Shown here: positions 1 to 8,411 of the stretch, one piece after another | Position numbering within the stretch: position 1 is the stretch's first letter | Layout of the letters: each line of letters starts with the position of its first letter | NCBI GenBank assembly: GCA_016758965.1 | Contig: JAEPRB010000557.1 | Coordinates: 1-13,696, forward strand | Length of the DNA stretch: 13,696 nucleotides | Direction of reading: 5' to 3' | Source: Circinella minor | Taxonomy: Eukaryota; Mucoromycota; Mucoromycetes; Mucorales; Lichtheimiaceae | Made by a program: the position numbers and the translations under genes | Notes under the pieces: generated by a model | Databases searched by the model: none | The model's input: only the letters and a program-made list of their open reading frames with translations | What the model was told of the DNA's origin: nothing

Positions 1-150
1 TTAAACCAATTGAAAGAGAGAAAAAAAAGCAACGTGTTTCAATGAACAATTGCAATTCAAGAAAAGATGAACAGGAATTTTATTATAAATATGTATAAGA
101 ACACAATGGGTTATGTATCAACCAATTCAGACCGATTTACGAATAGATAT

Positions 151-725
151 TGTTACGTCCCGTTTGGATCGTAATTAATAAAATAAAAAGAAAATATAAG
201 AAATTCCGAGTAAAAGACTCCAGGAATAAGGAAAGTTATATCAATAACTTGATCAATAAAAAGAAAAATAAATAAAAGGGCGGTTTTTATAACCAGCAAA
301 TTCAACCGATCAAATAGTCGGGAAAAGAGTTTATTTCAATAAAAATGAAAGAAAGTGAACTAATTGTTATTTTGTTTGAAAGGAAGAAACTATCCTTTTT
401 ATACTAATTATTTAATTATCTAACTCCTTAATTCGAATCTTGTTCCAGGTGAAAGTGAATACAATTTCAGGTAAAACCGGATCTTGTTCCAGGTAAAATC
501 GAATCCAATTTCAGGTAAAATCGAATCCAATTTCAGGTAAAAACGGATCTTATTGGTCACGGTTAAATTTAGTTATTACTGCTTGTAAAACGGTTGATAT
601 TTATTTAGAATAATAATAATAATGATAATGATGATGATAATGATAAGAATAAATAAATAAATAAATAAAAAAAAATATAAGGGATATATATAAAAAAAAA
701 ACTAAGAGAAAAAAAGGATGTAACA
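151..725. mobile_element. Solo LTR with 22-bp tandem repeats inside
   Basis: The 575-bp segment starts TGTTAC and ends GTAACA, a perfect 6-bp inverted terminus with the TG...CA ends standard for LTR retrotransposons. It is flanked on both sides by ATAT (147-150 and 726-729), a possible 4-bp target-site duplication, although ATAT is weak evidence in such AT-rich DNA. No gag, protease, RT or integrase sequence and no second copy lies nearby, so it reads as a solo LTR left by LTR-LTR recombination. The first 20 bases after the terminus resemble LTR starts of Ty3-type elements, but I cannot assign a family. The right third is simple AAT/AATA-rich sequence. Orientation is unknown. Confidence 0.6.
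436..545. repeat. Five tandem 22-bp units (dimeric pattern)
   Basis: Five consecutive 22-bp units (436-457, 458-479, 480-501, 502-523, 524-545) share the core TTYCAGGTRAAA. The units alternate between a CTTGTTCC form (units 1 and 3) and a C/ACAATTTC form (units 2, 4 and 5), and a partial CTTATT unit follows. This suggests an ancestral 44-bp dimer with later duplication of one half. The array lies inside the solo LTR, so it may be a U3 enhancer-like or length-variable segment. That role is an inference. Confidence 0.85.
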
Positions 726-3527
726 ATATATAATTATAGCTACTATCTATTAAAAAGCCGAACATATATACAAGGAGAAATTCTTTTCTGTTTGCGTTCC
801 TCTTTATTCTTATTTATATTTTACTCATCTTCAAATACATCTGAAAGATTTATACTTCTACCAGCAAAATACTTGAACCACCGATCAGAATAAAGGACTT
901 TGAAAGATCACTTCATACTAAACGATTACATTGCTACGTGATGAATATTGGCGCACGTGAAAAACAACGTTCACTTAGGACAGAACTTTAAACTCTCTAT
1001 TATGAAAAAAATATATGCTCCATTTGGCACTACACGTTCTTTTTTTTTTTGATAGAATATAAATGATTGGAGATGGATTAATTGACTTCGGCAAGTTTTT
1101 TATATTATTAATTTACTCTTCATACCGTTTTTTTACACGAACCGACATACCGTATATATACAGTACAATAACTATGAAAATCTTTTGTCACCTTAACAAT
1201 TACGTTACAAATATTCTCTGCTGAGGATTGTAACTTGAGTGCGACGATGAATCTATCTTACACGACAATTGACTTTATTGACCCATGGACCTTATTGAAA
1301 ACAACACAACGCTGCTGCTCAATTTTATAACCAAAACTCCTGCCTTGTTATATATCATTATCTTAACATAATTAATCTTATCCAGCCTGATATTCTGCAT
1401 GACAATTGATAAATGCTGTCACTCTTTCTTTATACACACACACCACTTTCGATTTATACTACTACAATGTTTCTGTTATTATTGATACTGGTATATTATT
1501 TTATTTTTCTTTGGGTAGATAATATAGCTTGTGCCGATAACTATTGAAAAAAAAGTGTTCTGAATATGGATTGATATTACGCTTCGTATACGTGGATCTG
1601 GATAATGGATATTTGGATAGTATGAAATAGAGAGATTATTGGGTTTGTTAATTATGTTATACATATCGTTGCAGTAATAGTAATAAATTAGTCTATGGAT
1701 TGCTTTTTTTTTTGAACAATGATATTTGCTATTATTTATTACGGGAACGGTCAAAATATTATTATTGTTATGAAATAATATAGGAAATGTTGTAACATAA
1801 ATAATGTTAGGAATAATATGGTATAAAAGATATGATGAACTGGGGCGAGTAATAACATTTCGGCATCTTTGGGATTAGATCATTCGAAAAGCATAGATTT
1901 AAAAAGTTTGTTGAATCTTCAAGTTGAATACAATAATAATAGTAATTACATTTATTGGCTTTCTACCTGTAAACAAATTAAGAACGCGGCGTACCTTTTT
2001 AATGTAATATTTATATGCTCTTTTATAAGTAGCCTCGTTGACACATTACAACTTTGAATCTATTGAATCATTGAATAGTCGGATTGAATGGTAAATATAT
2101 CCATCTGCATCTTAACTTTCGGATGAGATAATAATGCTAAATCCACATATTCTTTTATCAGCAGAACACTATATTCTGTCGGATAAAAATGAATATTACT
2201 GCAACAATATATAATACTTTAATATACGCGAGTATTTTCTTGAGATAAACCAGACAGCCTCAAATGTATTGTACTACTTATAATATAAACGAGAGAATAT
2301 ATATATATATATATTACAAAGCATTTGTCCAGAAGGGATTGAGTATATTATTGGATGGAATATATATATAATATACTGGTCAATGATTTTTGTATTAACA
2401 TGATTACGAAGGATCGAAACAATCCTGGTATCTATAACAACCTCCACTAAAATATCGAAAAATATAGATTCAATTATCCAAAAGAATTTATGTGTACAGA
2501 TCCAATAATTTATTGCTGATAATTATAATAATATACTAGCCATAACATCACTACTTGAAATCCCTTAATTCAATCATCGTTATGATACCTAATACCTGAT
2601 TCACTCTTTGTCTTTTCATCATCTATGTGTTTCTTTGATAGCTGTGCTGTTCCATTAATAATATTTGGCGTAGAAAACATATAATAGGTTACTGCAAGAT
2701 TAAAGCCTTTTTTTTAACTTTTTAAAAATAGCTTTGTTTGGTGAGTTGGAAAACAAGTAGTTGCTTGCTTGTTCTTTGATTTTTTTTTTGTAATGCTGTT
2801 TGTATGGTGGTATATATTGACGTTCATTGCGCTCAATATTGATGTACGATTGTCGACTACATGGTTAGTTGAAATGCTCGTTATATAGATTACTAAAGTA
2901 AAGCGTGTCTTGAAAGTTTCACAAACTGTTAGTTTTATATCTTTTTGTATACTTTTTTTTGTTCCAACCATGACATTCCCTTTCCTTCAGGCACATAAAT
3001 CATTTCGAATACAATGCTTTCCTTTTTTATAGTGTCGGATTTCCTCTCTTCCATGTTGAGTACAGTCATACTTGTTGAGTACAATTGTCGTTTTGTTTTC
3101 TCCAACCTTATACCACTTACCTCTCAGTTCGGTTCTTCCCTTTTTTTTCTCCCTCTTTCACAAGATAAACATATCATGAAAAAAAAAGACAATTCAATTC
3201 AGTTATTAATATAGTTTTTACCTTTGTTAGATTGAGATAAAGGCTTTGTGTATTTTTTTTATCAAAAAAGTAAAGAATAAGGTGGGAAAAGATGACTGAT
3301 CGGAATTTTTCCTTTTTTTTTTTTTTTTTTTTTTTTTTGCTGCTGTGGGTAAATAATCTCTTTAATAAGCTATGCATAATTATTTTACTGCTCCAAAATA
3401 GTTATATTTTTATACAGATAGTTTCTATATGTTGTAGATACTATAGATAATGAATGTTATATATTAAAATATAAGTATAATAAGCGATAATAATTCAGTT
3501 ATTATCTACGGATTATTATAACTTTAG
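726..3527. other. Gene-poor AT-rich stretch
   Basis: No gene is supported here. The longer open frames (1479-1754 minus, 1869-2057 plus, 2714-2971 minus, 3014-3214 plus, 3174-3377 minus) have biased low-complexity translations rich in Tyr, Ile, Asn, Lys or Ser/Phe, with no recognisable motif, splice partner or promoter. The stretch contains simple AT repeats (around 2300-2316 and 2361-2373) and many poly-T runs, the longest being 26 T at 3313-3338. Confidence 0.6.
3313..3338. repeat. 26-nt poly(T) tract
   Basis: This is an uninterrupted run of 26 T. It could be a simple homopolymer, or the poly(A) tail of a retroposed sequence in minus orientation. I found no convincing target-site duplication or recognisable body beside it. 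Confidence 0.9.
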
Positions 3528-3956
3528 AGCGGAAATTGCGATAGAGCACTCAAAAATTGCGCTACCTAGAGCGAAAATTTCATGACAGCCAACTCGAATA
3601 AAAAAATAAAACTATCGAAAATTAAAACACGCAACACGAAAAATTATGCGTGCACTATCGAAAAAAAAATATGTTGTCATCGAAAAAAAAAAAAATTTCC
3701 CACGAATATTGATGATGTCTACCTCGAAATAAAAAAACGCCATCTACGATTAAAAAAGAGCAAACGCGGATTCAAAAATAACATATATGATTAAAAAAAA
3801 CCTCTACCTCGAAATCAAAAACACCATTTGCGAATATAAAAAACGCCATGTACGATTAAAAAAAATATTCATCTCGAAATTTAAAAACACCATTCGCGAT
3901 TATAAAAAAAGCATATACGAATTAAAAAATGTCATGAGCGAAATCAAAAACACTAT
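3528..3956. repeat. A-tract/CGA array with ~21.6-bp period
   Basis: A degenerate unit of the form (N)8-9-CGA-ANTAAAAAA recurs through the whole block. The CGA cores, or one-base variants, lie at 3572, 3595, 3616, 3637, 3659, 3681, 3703, 3725, 3747, 3767, 3788, 3810, 3831, 3853, 3875, 3897, 3918 and 3939. That is 18 cores with spacings of 20-23 bp and a mean of 21.6. Weaker GCG-type cores precede them at about 3530-3560. Each core is followed by a run of 4-13 A. The period is about two DNA helical turns, so the A-tracts face the same side of the helix, as expected for curved DNA. Because most spacings are close to a multiple of 3, plus-strand frames stay open (3582-3794 and 3787-3972) and encode Lys/Ile-rich near-heptads. 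I take these as by-products rather than genes. Confidence 0.85.
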
Positions 3957-3983
3957 GGTCAACTTCTTTTGAAAAATCCTGTA

Positions 3984-4170
3984 CTTTTTTTTTTACTTAC
4001 GTATGTTTTTTATTTCCCGTCCTCTTATACCCGATCCTTTTTTTATATATATCTATCCTCGTATGACATCCATCTTTTTTTACTTATGCTTTTTATTTTC
4101 TGTCCCCTTATGCCAGCCTTTTTTTATATATGCTTCCTCGTATGATATCCGTCTTTTTTTTTACTATATG
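3984..4170. repeat. Pyrimidine-rich 79-90 bp tandem repeat
   Basis: Two full units and one partial unit each begin with a C plus poly(T) followed by TTAC(T): 3984-4073, 4074-4152 and 4153-about 4170. The shared order is poly(T), ACTTA, TTTTTATTT, CCC/TCTTATRCC, a second poly(T) with TATATAT, then CCTCGTATGAYATCC. An open frame through it (4003-4224) is only the translation of the repeat, rich in Phe, Tyr and Ser, and is not called as a gene. Confidence 0.75.
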
Positions 4171-4280
4171 CACTGTTTTATAAAATTCATTTTTCCTTTT
4201 TCTCGACTACTATATTTTTCTTGAAAACTAATCAATATGACCCAAAACAGTAGTATGTTAGATGCCATGTATTAAATATT

Positions 4281-4286
4281 TTTATT
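4281..4286 (-). terminator. Poly(A) signal AATAAA of the 153-aa gene
   Basis: A consensus AATAAA on the minus strand lies about 11 nt beyond the TAA stop of the four-exon gene. It is preceded by a U-rich run. The spacing is very short but acceptable for a compact fungal 3' UTR. Confidence 0.5.
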
Positions 4287-4296
4287 GAAAAAAAAA

Positions 4297-5436
4297 TTAT
4301 ATGGAAGGACGGCAACAAATCTTCTTCCTTTCTGGCTCAGGTGATGGAGAAGCCTTTCGCTTCCCCAACAGCTCCTCTTCACCTTCCTTATCCTCTTTAT
4401 CGCCTTCATCTCCTTCATCATCTTCATCAACCCACTCTTCTACTTTAGAATCGGTTTGATATATTTCTTCTTCCTGCATCTTAATCATCATGTTAGTGTG
4501 GCTGGGCCGGCAGGGAAGTCTACTATAAAAATATATATCTTTTAGCATGCTTTATGAATACGACAATTACGAGATATATAAATTCGATACATACACATTC
4601 AAAACCTTCAAAGCCTTAGGATAATTATTATATTTACAGGCAGTGTATCGATCTTCAAGATACTCTATGACTTCTTTTTCTTTACTTTTGAGAGCGTCTT
4701 CAATCCTAATCACTGTAATAAGTATACAAATCATAAAGCATTAATTATTATTATTAATATTTACACCTTGCGTTGTTCGTGAGCAATTTCTCTAGCTTTA
4801 TTGTCCATGTCTTCTATGTGTCTAATCAATCTAATATAAGATTATGTTAATAAAAATACAGTATATATATATATCACCTAGGTGAGATATAGTGAATAGA
4901 ATATATAAATAAAGTAAGTGGTTAAATAGAATAAAATAGAATAGAATTTAAATGGAAAACAAGAATAAATATTATGAGAATCTTATATGTCTTTTATTAC
5001 AGATTGATTATAAAAAATATTGATAAAAAGAATGAATGATAATTATTATTTCTAATTTGATGTGAGTATTTATATATGTTTCTATTTTATATTTCCTATC
5101 CTTTGAGGATGGATATTATTGTATATTATTATATTGAATAAATAAACATCTTTATGTTTGATGATCTTCTTTATGATGTGTATGATTTATGAGTATTATT
5201 ATATATACGATTTGTTATGATTATTATTTATACGGTGATCATTATTTGTAAAGCGACCGCTGTATGTTTATTATAAGCTTTGCTTGTTAGTTTATATTAT
5301 AATTATATTAGGATTATTATGATTAGGTAGTTATGTGGTGCACATATACCACACTAAGTTACAATTTAAATACTTACTGTTCGCCATACTCATTGACAGG
5401 AGAGGGGGAAGGGCAAAAGTTGGCGTTGAAGCTCAT
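4297..5436 (-). CDS. Four-exon gene, 153-aa acidic coiled-coil nuclear-type protein
   Basis: I do not recognise the family. The model joins exons 5378-5436, 4765-4830, 4595-4705 and 4297-4522 (59, 66, 111 and 226 nt; 462 nt in total, an exact multiple of three including TAA). All three introns are GT-AG with good donors (GTAAGT, GTAAAT, GTATGT), and the frame is kept through every junction, which is hard to get by chance. The start ATG lies about 57 nt below a TATA box. Residues 1-19 are Pro/Ser-rich. Residues 20-62 are highly charged with an amphipathic, coiled-coil-like pattern (I/L/V every 3-4 positions). Residues 63-78 contain a C-x-Y-x2-YP-x-A-L patch. Residues 107-129 are almost all Asp/Glu/Gly/Lys. 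KRK (133-135) and RKK (144-146) form a bipartite NLS-like tail, and the protein ends CCRPSI. A nuclear role is inferred from the tail only. Intron 1 carries a solo LTR. Codon use looks ordinary and no lesion is seen, so the gene may still be active. Confidence 0.72.
4523..4594 (-). other. Intron 3 of the 153-aa gene (72 nt)
   Basis: Donor GTATGT, acceptor TATAG, phase 2 (codon GT|T). It contains an in-frame TAA, so retention would truncate the protein. The longest uninterrupted frame in exon 4 starts at an ATG inside this intron, which makes the exon look like an independent 83-aa ORF, but splicing to exon 3 keeps the frame. Confidence 0.65.
4706..4764 (-). other. Intron 2 of the 153-aa gene (59 nt)
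   Basis: Donor GTAAAT. A CAG and a TAG lie 7 nt apart near the 3' end; only the distal TAG restores the frame (codon GT|G), because the CAG would place a TAG stop two codons later. Alternative 3' splice choice here would make a truncated isoform. Confidence 0.65.
4831..5377 (-). other. Intron 1 of the 153-aa gene, expanded by an LTR (547 nt)
   Basis: Donor GTAAGT (consensus), acceptor ATTAG, phase 2 (codon CA|A). Subtracting the 471-bp LTR and one 5-bp target-site copy leaves 71 nt, the same size class as introns 2 and 3. This supports both the gene model and the insertion. In the gene's sense strand the LTR supplies AATAAA hexamers (for example 4993-4998) that could cause premature polyadenylation. 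Confidence 0.7.
4883..5353. mobile_element. Solo LTR copy 1, inside an intron
   Basis: This 471-bp element starts TGAGATATAG and ends ATATACCACA (TG...CA). It is flanked by CTAGG (4878-4882) and CTAAG (5354-5358), a 5-bp target-site duplication with one mismatch. A second copy at 5843-6312 differs by about nine substitutions and one single-base indel, roughly 98% identity. No internal retrotransposon domain is attached. The length, termini and 5-bp duplication fit an LTR of the Ty1/Ty3 class. The internal primer-binding and polypurine sites are gone, so orientation and family cannot be decided. Confidence 0.82.
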
Positions 5437-5842
5437 AATAATAATTAAAATAATGTAAAGGAAGTAACGTCCATACTATTACATATTCCAAACCTTTATA
5501 TACTTTTGTTTGGGATCCATAACCGTACTTGGGTGTTTTCAACATACCAAACAAAGAAGTTGCACAAAAAAAAGTGGCGACGATTGGCTTATTCTATCTT
5601 GAACTAAAAGAAGTTATTATACATTACTAATATTACATACCTCACTACTCCTAAAAAATAGATTTGTCAATCAAATGGAACATTCATTAATATAAATAGC
5701 TTATCACAGTAGTTTTTATAAAGAAAAAAGTAATCATTAAAAAGATGGTGAGAGAAAAAAAAAGTAGCTGAAGAAATTGTAAGTGGCAAAAATAAATTGT
5801 ATCACAGCTCATACACAACAAAGTACCAAATATAGGCGTCTG
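5437..5842. other. Upstream region of the 153-aa gene
   Basis: This is the spacer between the gene start and the second LTR copy. It contains a TATA box (5493-5502, minus) and AT-rich DNA. A minus-strand open frame starting at 5546 (beginning MLKTPKYGYG) runs through the promoter, but it cannot be spliced in frame to the gene with any donor I see, so I treat it as chance. No other gene is visible. Confidence 0.5.
5493..5502 (-). promoter_or_regulatory. TATA box (TATATAAAGG)
   Basis: Read on the minus strand, this consensus TATA box lies 57-66 nt before the ATG at 5436, a normal fungal spacing. Transcription would then start about 30 nt before the ATG. It supports the chosen start codon. Confidence 0.55.
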
Positions 5843-6312
5843 TGAGATATAGTGAATAGAATATATAAATAAAGTAAGTGGTTAAATAGAATAAAGTAGA
5901 ATAGAATTTAACTGGATAACAAGAATAAATATTATGAGAATCTTATATGTCTTTTATTACAGATTGATTATAAAAGATATTGATAAAAAGAATGAATGAT
6001 AATTATTATTTCTAATTTGATGTGAGTATTTATATATGTTTCTATTTTATATTTCCTATCCTTTGAGGATGGATATTATTGTATATTATTATATGAATAA
6101 ATAAACATCTTTATGTTTGATGATCTTCTTTATGATGTGTATGATTTATGAGTATTATTATATATATGATTTGTCATGATTATTATTTATACAGTGATCA
6201 TTATTTGTAAAGCGACCGATGTATGTTTATTATAAGCTTTGCTTGTCAGTTTATATTATAATTATATTAGGATTATTATGATTAGGTAGTTATGTGGTGC
6301 ACATATACCACA
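5843..6312. mobile_element. Solo LTR copy 2 with perfect 5-bp duplication
   Basis: This 470-bp copy runs from TGAGATATAG to ATATACCACA in the same orientation as copy 1. It is flanked by identical GTCTG pentamers (5838-5842 and 6313-6317), a perfect target-site duplication that also fixes the element ends. Because copies 1 and 2 each have their own, different duplication, they are two separate insertions and not the two ends of one element. The 489-bp interval between them is host promoter and exon sequence, not retrotransposon interior. Confidence 0.87.
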
Positions 6313-6647
6313 GTCTGATACTTTTTAGTTGAAAATGTATTTGTTTGACAACATACTTCACACGCAAGTTTGATTTTGATGTTTTTTTATTAAGAAGTTT
6401 TCTACATGTTATGTTTCTATTATTTACTTGTAATCAGTATTATATTGTAAAATCCACTTGTTGAGAAATGCATCTCCATTTGCCTCTGTTTTTTATTTTC
6501 TTTGAATCTCACATAATAATTATTTCAAACAAAATTTGTCTCCAAAACTAAAATGATAAAAAGAAATTGTTTTAAGTGTAAAAAAGCCTGTGCCCAACCC
6601 AACCACCCTACCATGTGAGCATTATTTATTAATAAAAAAAAGAATAG
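6313..6647. other. Intergenic, nothing recognised
   Basis: AT-rich DNA between the second solo LTR and the 3' end of the decayed gene. It contains only the poly(A) signal of that gene (AATAAA, minus, 6625-6630, about 18 nt past its stop). No open frame, repeat or RNA gene is seen. Confidence 0.6.
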
Positions 6648-7254
6648 CTATTGTTCAGAAGGAGCCTCAGGTTGAACTGGGCTTATAGGTTGTTCTGAAT
6701 TATCAGGTTGAACTGATAAAACAGTCGGTTCTACCAAAGGAGCTATAGCCCATGAAGGCAATCATGTTCGTTGACCCTCTGAAAGTACCTTTTTCATAAT
6801 GTACTTATCGCCGCGAACACGCTTCATACCAGTTATTCTCTTCTTAGTCTGATGCAACAGCTCATCTAACTTGCTGTAAAATTGTTTGCCCTATTGCAGA
6901 ACTATATGTTAGAAACACCTGATTCACATTATATTTTTGTAAATATCTTTCTTTAAAAAATTGTATATTACCTCCTCAGAACGCCACGATGGGCACAACA
7001 CTGCCTTTTCCTCTACCACCTCCCATTCGTCATATAAATCTTCTTCATCCGACATCAAATCTCGTTCAATGAGCTCATCGCAATCCTTAAATTCGGCAAT
7101 ACTAGCACTGATTCCCCTTTATTTAATTTTGTAAATTAAATGCTCTTGTTCAGTAATTGGGCGTATATGTTGGTTCTTTTAACTTGACACGGGTAGTTAT
7201 AGTATTCTTTTCTTTTTTTCTTTTTGGCCGGATTACGCGTACTCTTCTACTCAT
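6648..7254 (-). pseudogene. Decayed two-exon gene, unknown family
   Basis: The upstream part starts with ATG at 7254 and gives a basic N-terminus (MSRRVRVIRPKRKK...). The frame then shifts before an acidic block (DEEDLYDEWEVVEEK) and CPSWRSEE. An 81-nt GT-AG intron (6891-6971) follows, then an exon reading GKQFYSKLDELL..KKRITGMKR.RGDKY, which is interrupted by TGA at 6762-6764. The frame continues as LPSWAIAPLVEP and a Pro/Gln/Glu-rich tail to TAG at 6648-6650, with AATAAA just beyond. The frame change near 7110-7190 could instead be a roughly 75-nt intron with a poor GTTAAA donor and TCAG acceptor, so the only certain lesion is the TGA. The frame on both sides of that TGA looks protein-like, which argues for recent loss. 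I do not recognise the family. Basic-acidic composition suggests nuclear or nucleic-acid association, which is inference only. Confidence 0.6.
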
Positions 7255-7708
7255 ATTTTTCTCCTTAATTTAATTTTTAATCTTCTTATTCATTAACCAC
7301 ATCCTTGTTCTTATCTAGCTCATATACTTATGCTTACTTGATGATTTCCTTGTACCTTATGTTTAGTGCAGGTAGTAACTATAGTTTTTCTTTTCTTTTT
7401 TTGTGTGTGCTTGTGTGTCCTATCTCCATGTATTCTTTCAATAACAATTCACAAGCACTAATATATCTGCTTTTTTTTCTGCCACTTTTTTTTATTTTGT
7501 CTATTCTCATTTACTATATCTACTTTTGCTTGAAACAAAGCTATACGCGGGTTTCGTACTTTGACACGGGTACCAGTATCCCTTTTTTTTTACTTGCTTG
7601 CATATCCCCTTTTACATGAACTTATATGTTCTTCCTCATCTTAATTATATTCACTGATGAATAAATAGTTTGCTAAGGTACATCCGTTCCAGCTATTGAT
7701 TGTATTAC
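7255..7708. other. Region with decayed copies of the neighbouring gene's N-terminus
   Basis: On the minus strand, 7530-7600 reads K-rich then GTRVKVRNPRIALFQAK. This resembles the TTRVKLKEP segment of the adjacent pseudogene, with a shared ACCCGTGTCAA core (7183-7193 and 7562-7572). A third, weaker resemblance lies at about 7355-7410. A plus-strand 104-aa frame (7305-7619) is Phe/Leu/Ser-rich and is best explained as the complement of these A-rich remnants. No functional gene is called. Confidence 0.4.
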
Positions 7709-7782
7709 TAGCCGTACTGTCTCGCTTCGCTCGACTAAATGAGCCCCTACGCTTCACTCCGGGTCATTTAACGACGTTGTCG

Positions 7783-8027
7783 CAAGGGGTTCCCCCCAAA
7801 ATACTTATTTGCCCCTAGATTTAAGAGTTGGGGTTTTGCTCTTCCCCCCTTCAAAATTGCCGATTTTATTAAAAGTCAGATATGCATTGGCATAATATAG
7901 CTTTATGTTGGTGCAGGAGAAACATATTTAAATCACAACTGCCATAAGAAATAAAAAGAAAACTCTGAAAAAACCAAGTGTTAGTAAAATGTCCTTATGT
8001 ACCCTACACATAACTCTTTCCCCCCAC
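7783..8027 (+). repeat. Left arm of the fold-back
   Basis: Inverted partner of 8168-8411. The arm begins CAAGGGG and ends TCCCCCCAC. It is close to the same length as its partner, with a small difference only at the outer G/C run. Confidence 0.85.
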
Positions 8028-8167
8028 CTAATTTGTTTATTTTCAGTAGAGTATATAAATAAGAAATAGAAAAAATTGGTATTTTTAAAGAAATTACTTA
8101 TACTTCACTTTACTATGCAACTTATCTTTCATTCACATAGCTGAATCTCCAAATTTTTAAAACTAAT

Positions 8168-8411
8168 GTGGGGGAAAAGAGTTAAGTGTAGGGTACATAA
8201 GGACATTTTACTAACACTTGGTTTTTTCAGAGTTTTCCTTTTATTTCTTATGGCAGTTGTGATTTAAATATGTTTCTCCTGCACCAACATAAAGCTATAT
8301 TACGCCAATGCATATCTGACTTTTAATAAAATCGGCAATTTTGAAGGGGGGAAGAGCAAAACCCTAACTCTTAAATCCGGGGGCAAATAAGTATTTTGGG
8401 TTCCCCCTTGA
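8168..8411 (-). repeat. Right arm of the fold-back
   Basis: Inverted partner of 7783-8027, about 97% identical. The substitutions are scattered, as expected for point mutation after an inverted duplication rather than for two unrelated elements. Confidence 0.85.

Noticed and set aside
1479..1754. 91-aa minus-strand open frame as a gene
   Set aside because: Its composition is Tyr/Ile/Asn-rich as expected from AT-rich DNA, with no motif, splice structure or promoter signal.
2714..2971. 85-aa minus-strand open frame as a gene
   Set aside because: It has no recognisable domain, ends in Lys-rich low complexity and lacks supporting signals; it could be a chance frame.
3313..3338. Poly(A) tail of a retroposed gene or SINE
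   Set aside because: No flanking duplication, Pol III boxes or recognisable body were found on either side.
3528..3956. CRISPR array
   Set aside because: Units are contiguous 21-22 bp degenerate repeats with no spacers and no cas genes, in a eukaryotic context.
4297..4548. Single-exon 83-aa gene starting at 4548
   Set aside because: The first nine codons fall in intron 3; splicing upstream keeps the frame through four exons with canonical sites and a TATA box.
4883..6312. One full LTR retrotransposon with two LTRs and a short interior
   Set aside because: Each copy has its own target-site duplication, the outer flanks CTAGG and GTCTG do not match, and the interval contains the host gene's exon 1 and TATA box with no primer-binding site.
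7305..7619. 104-aa plus-strand Phe/Ser-rich frame as a membrane protein
   Set aside because: Its hydrophobicity comes from poly-T tracts complementary to A-rich coding remnants on the minus strand, where similarity to the adjacent pseudogene is seen.
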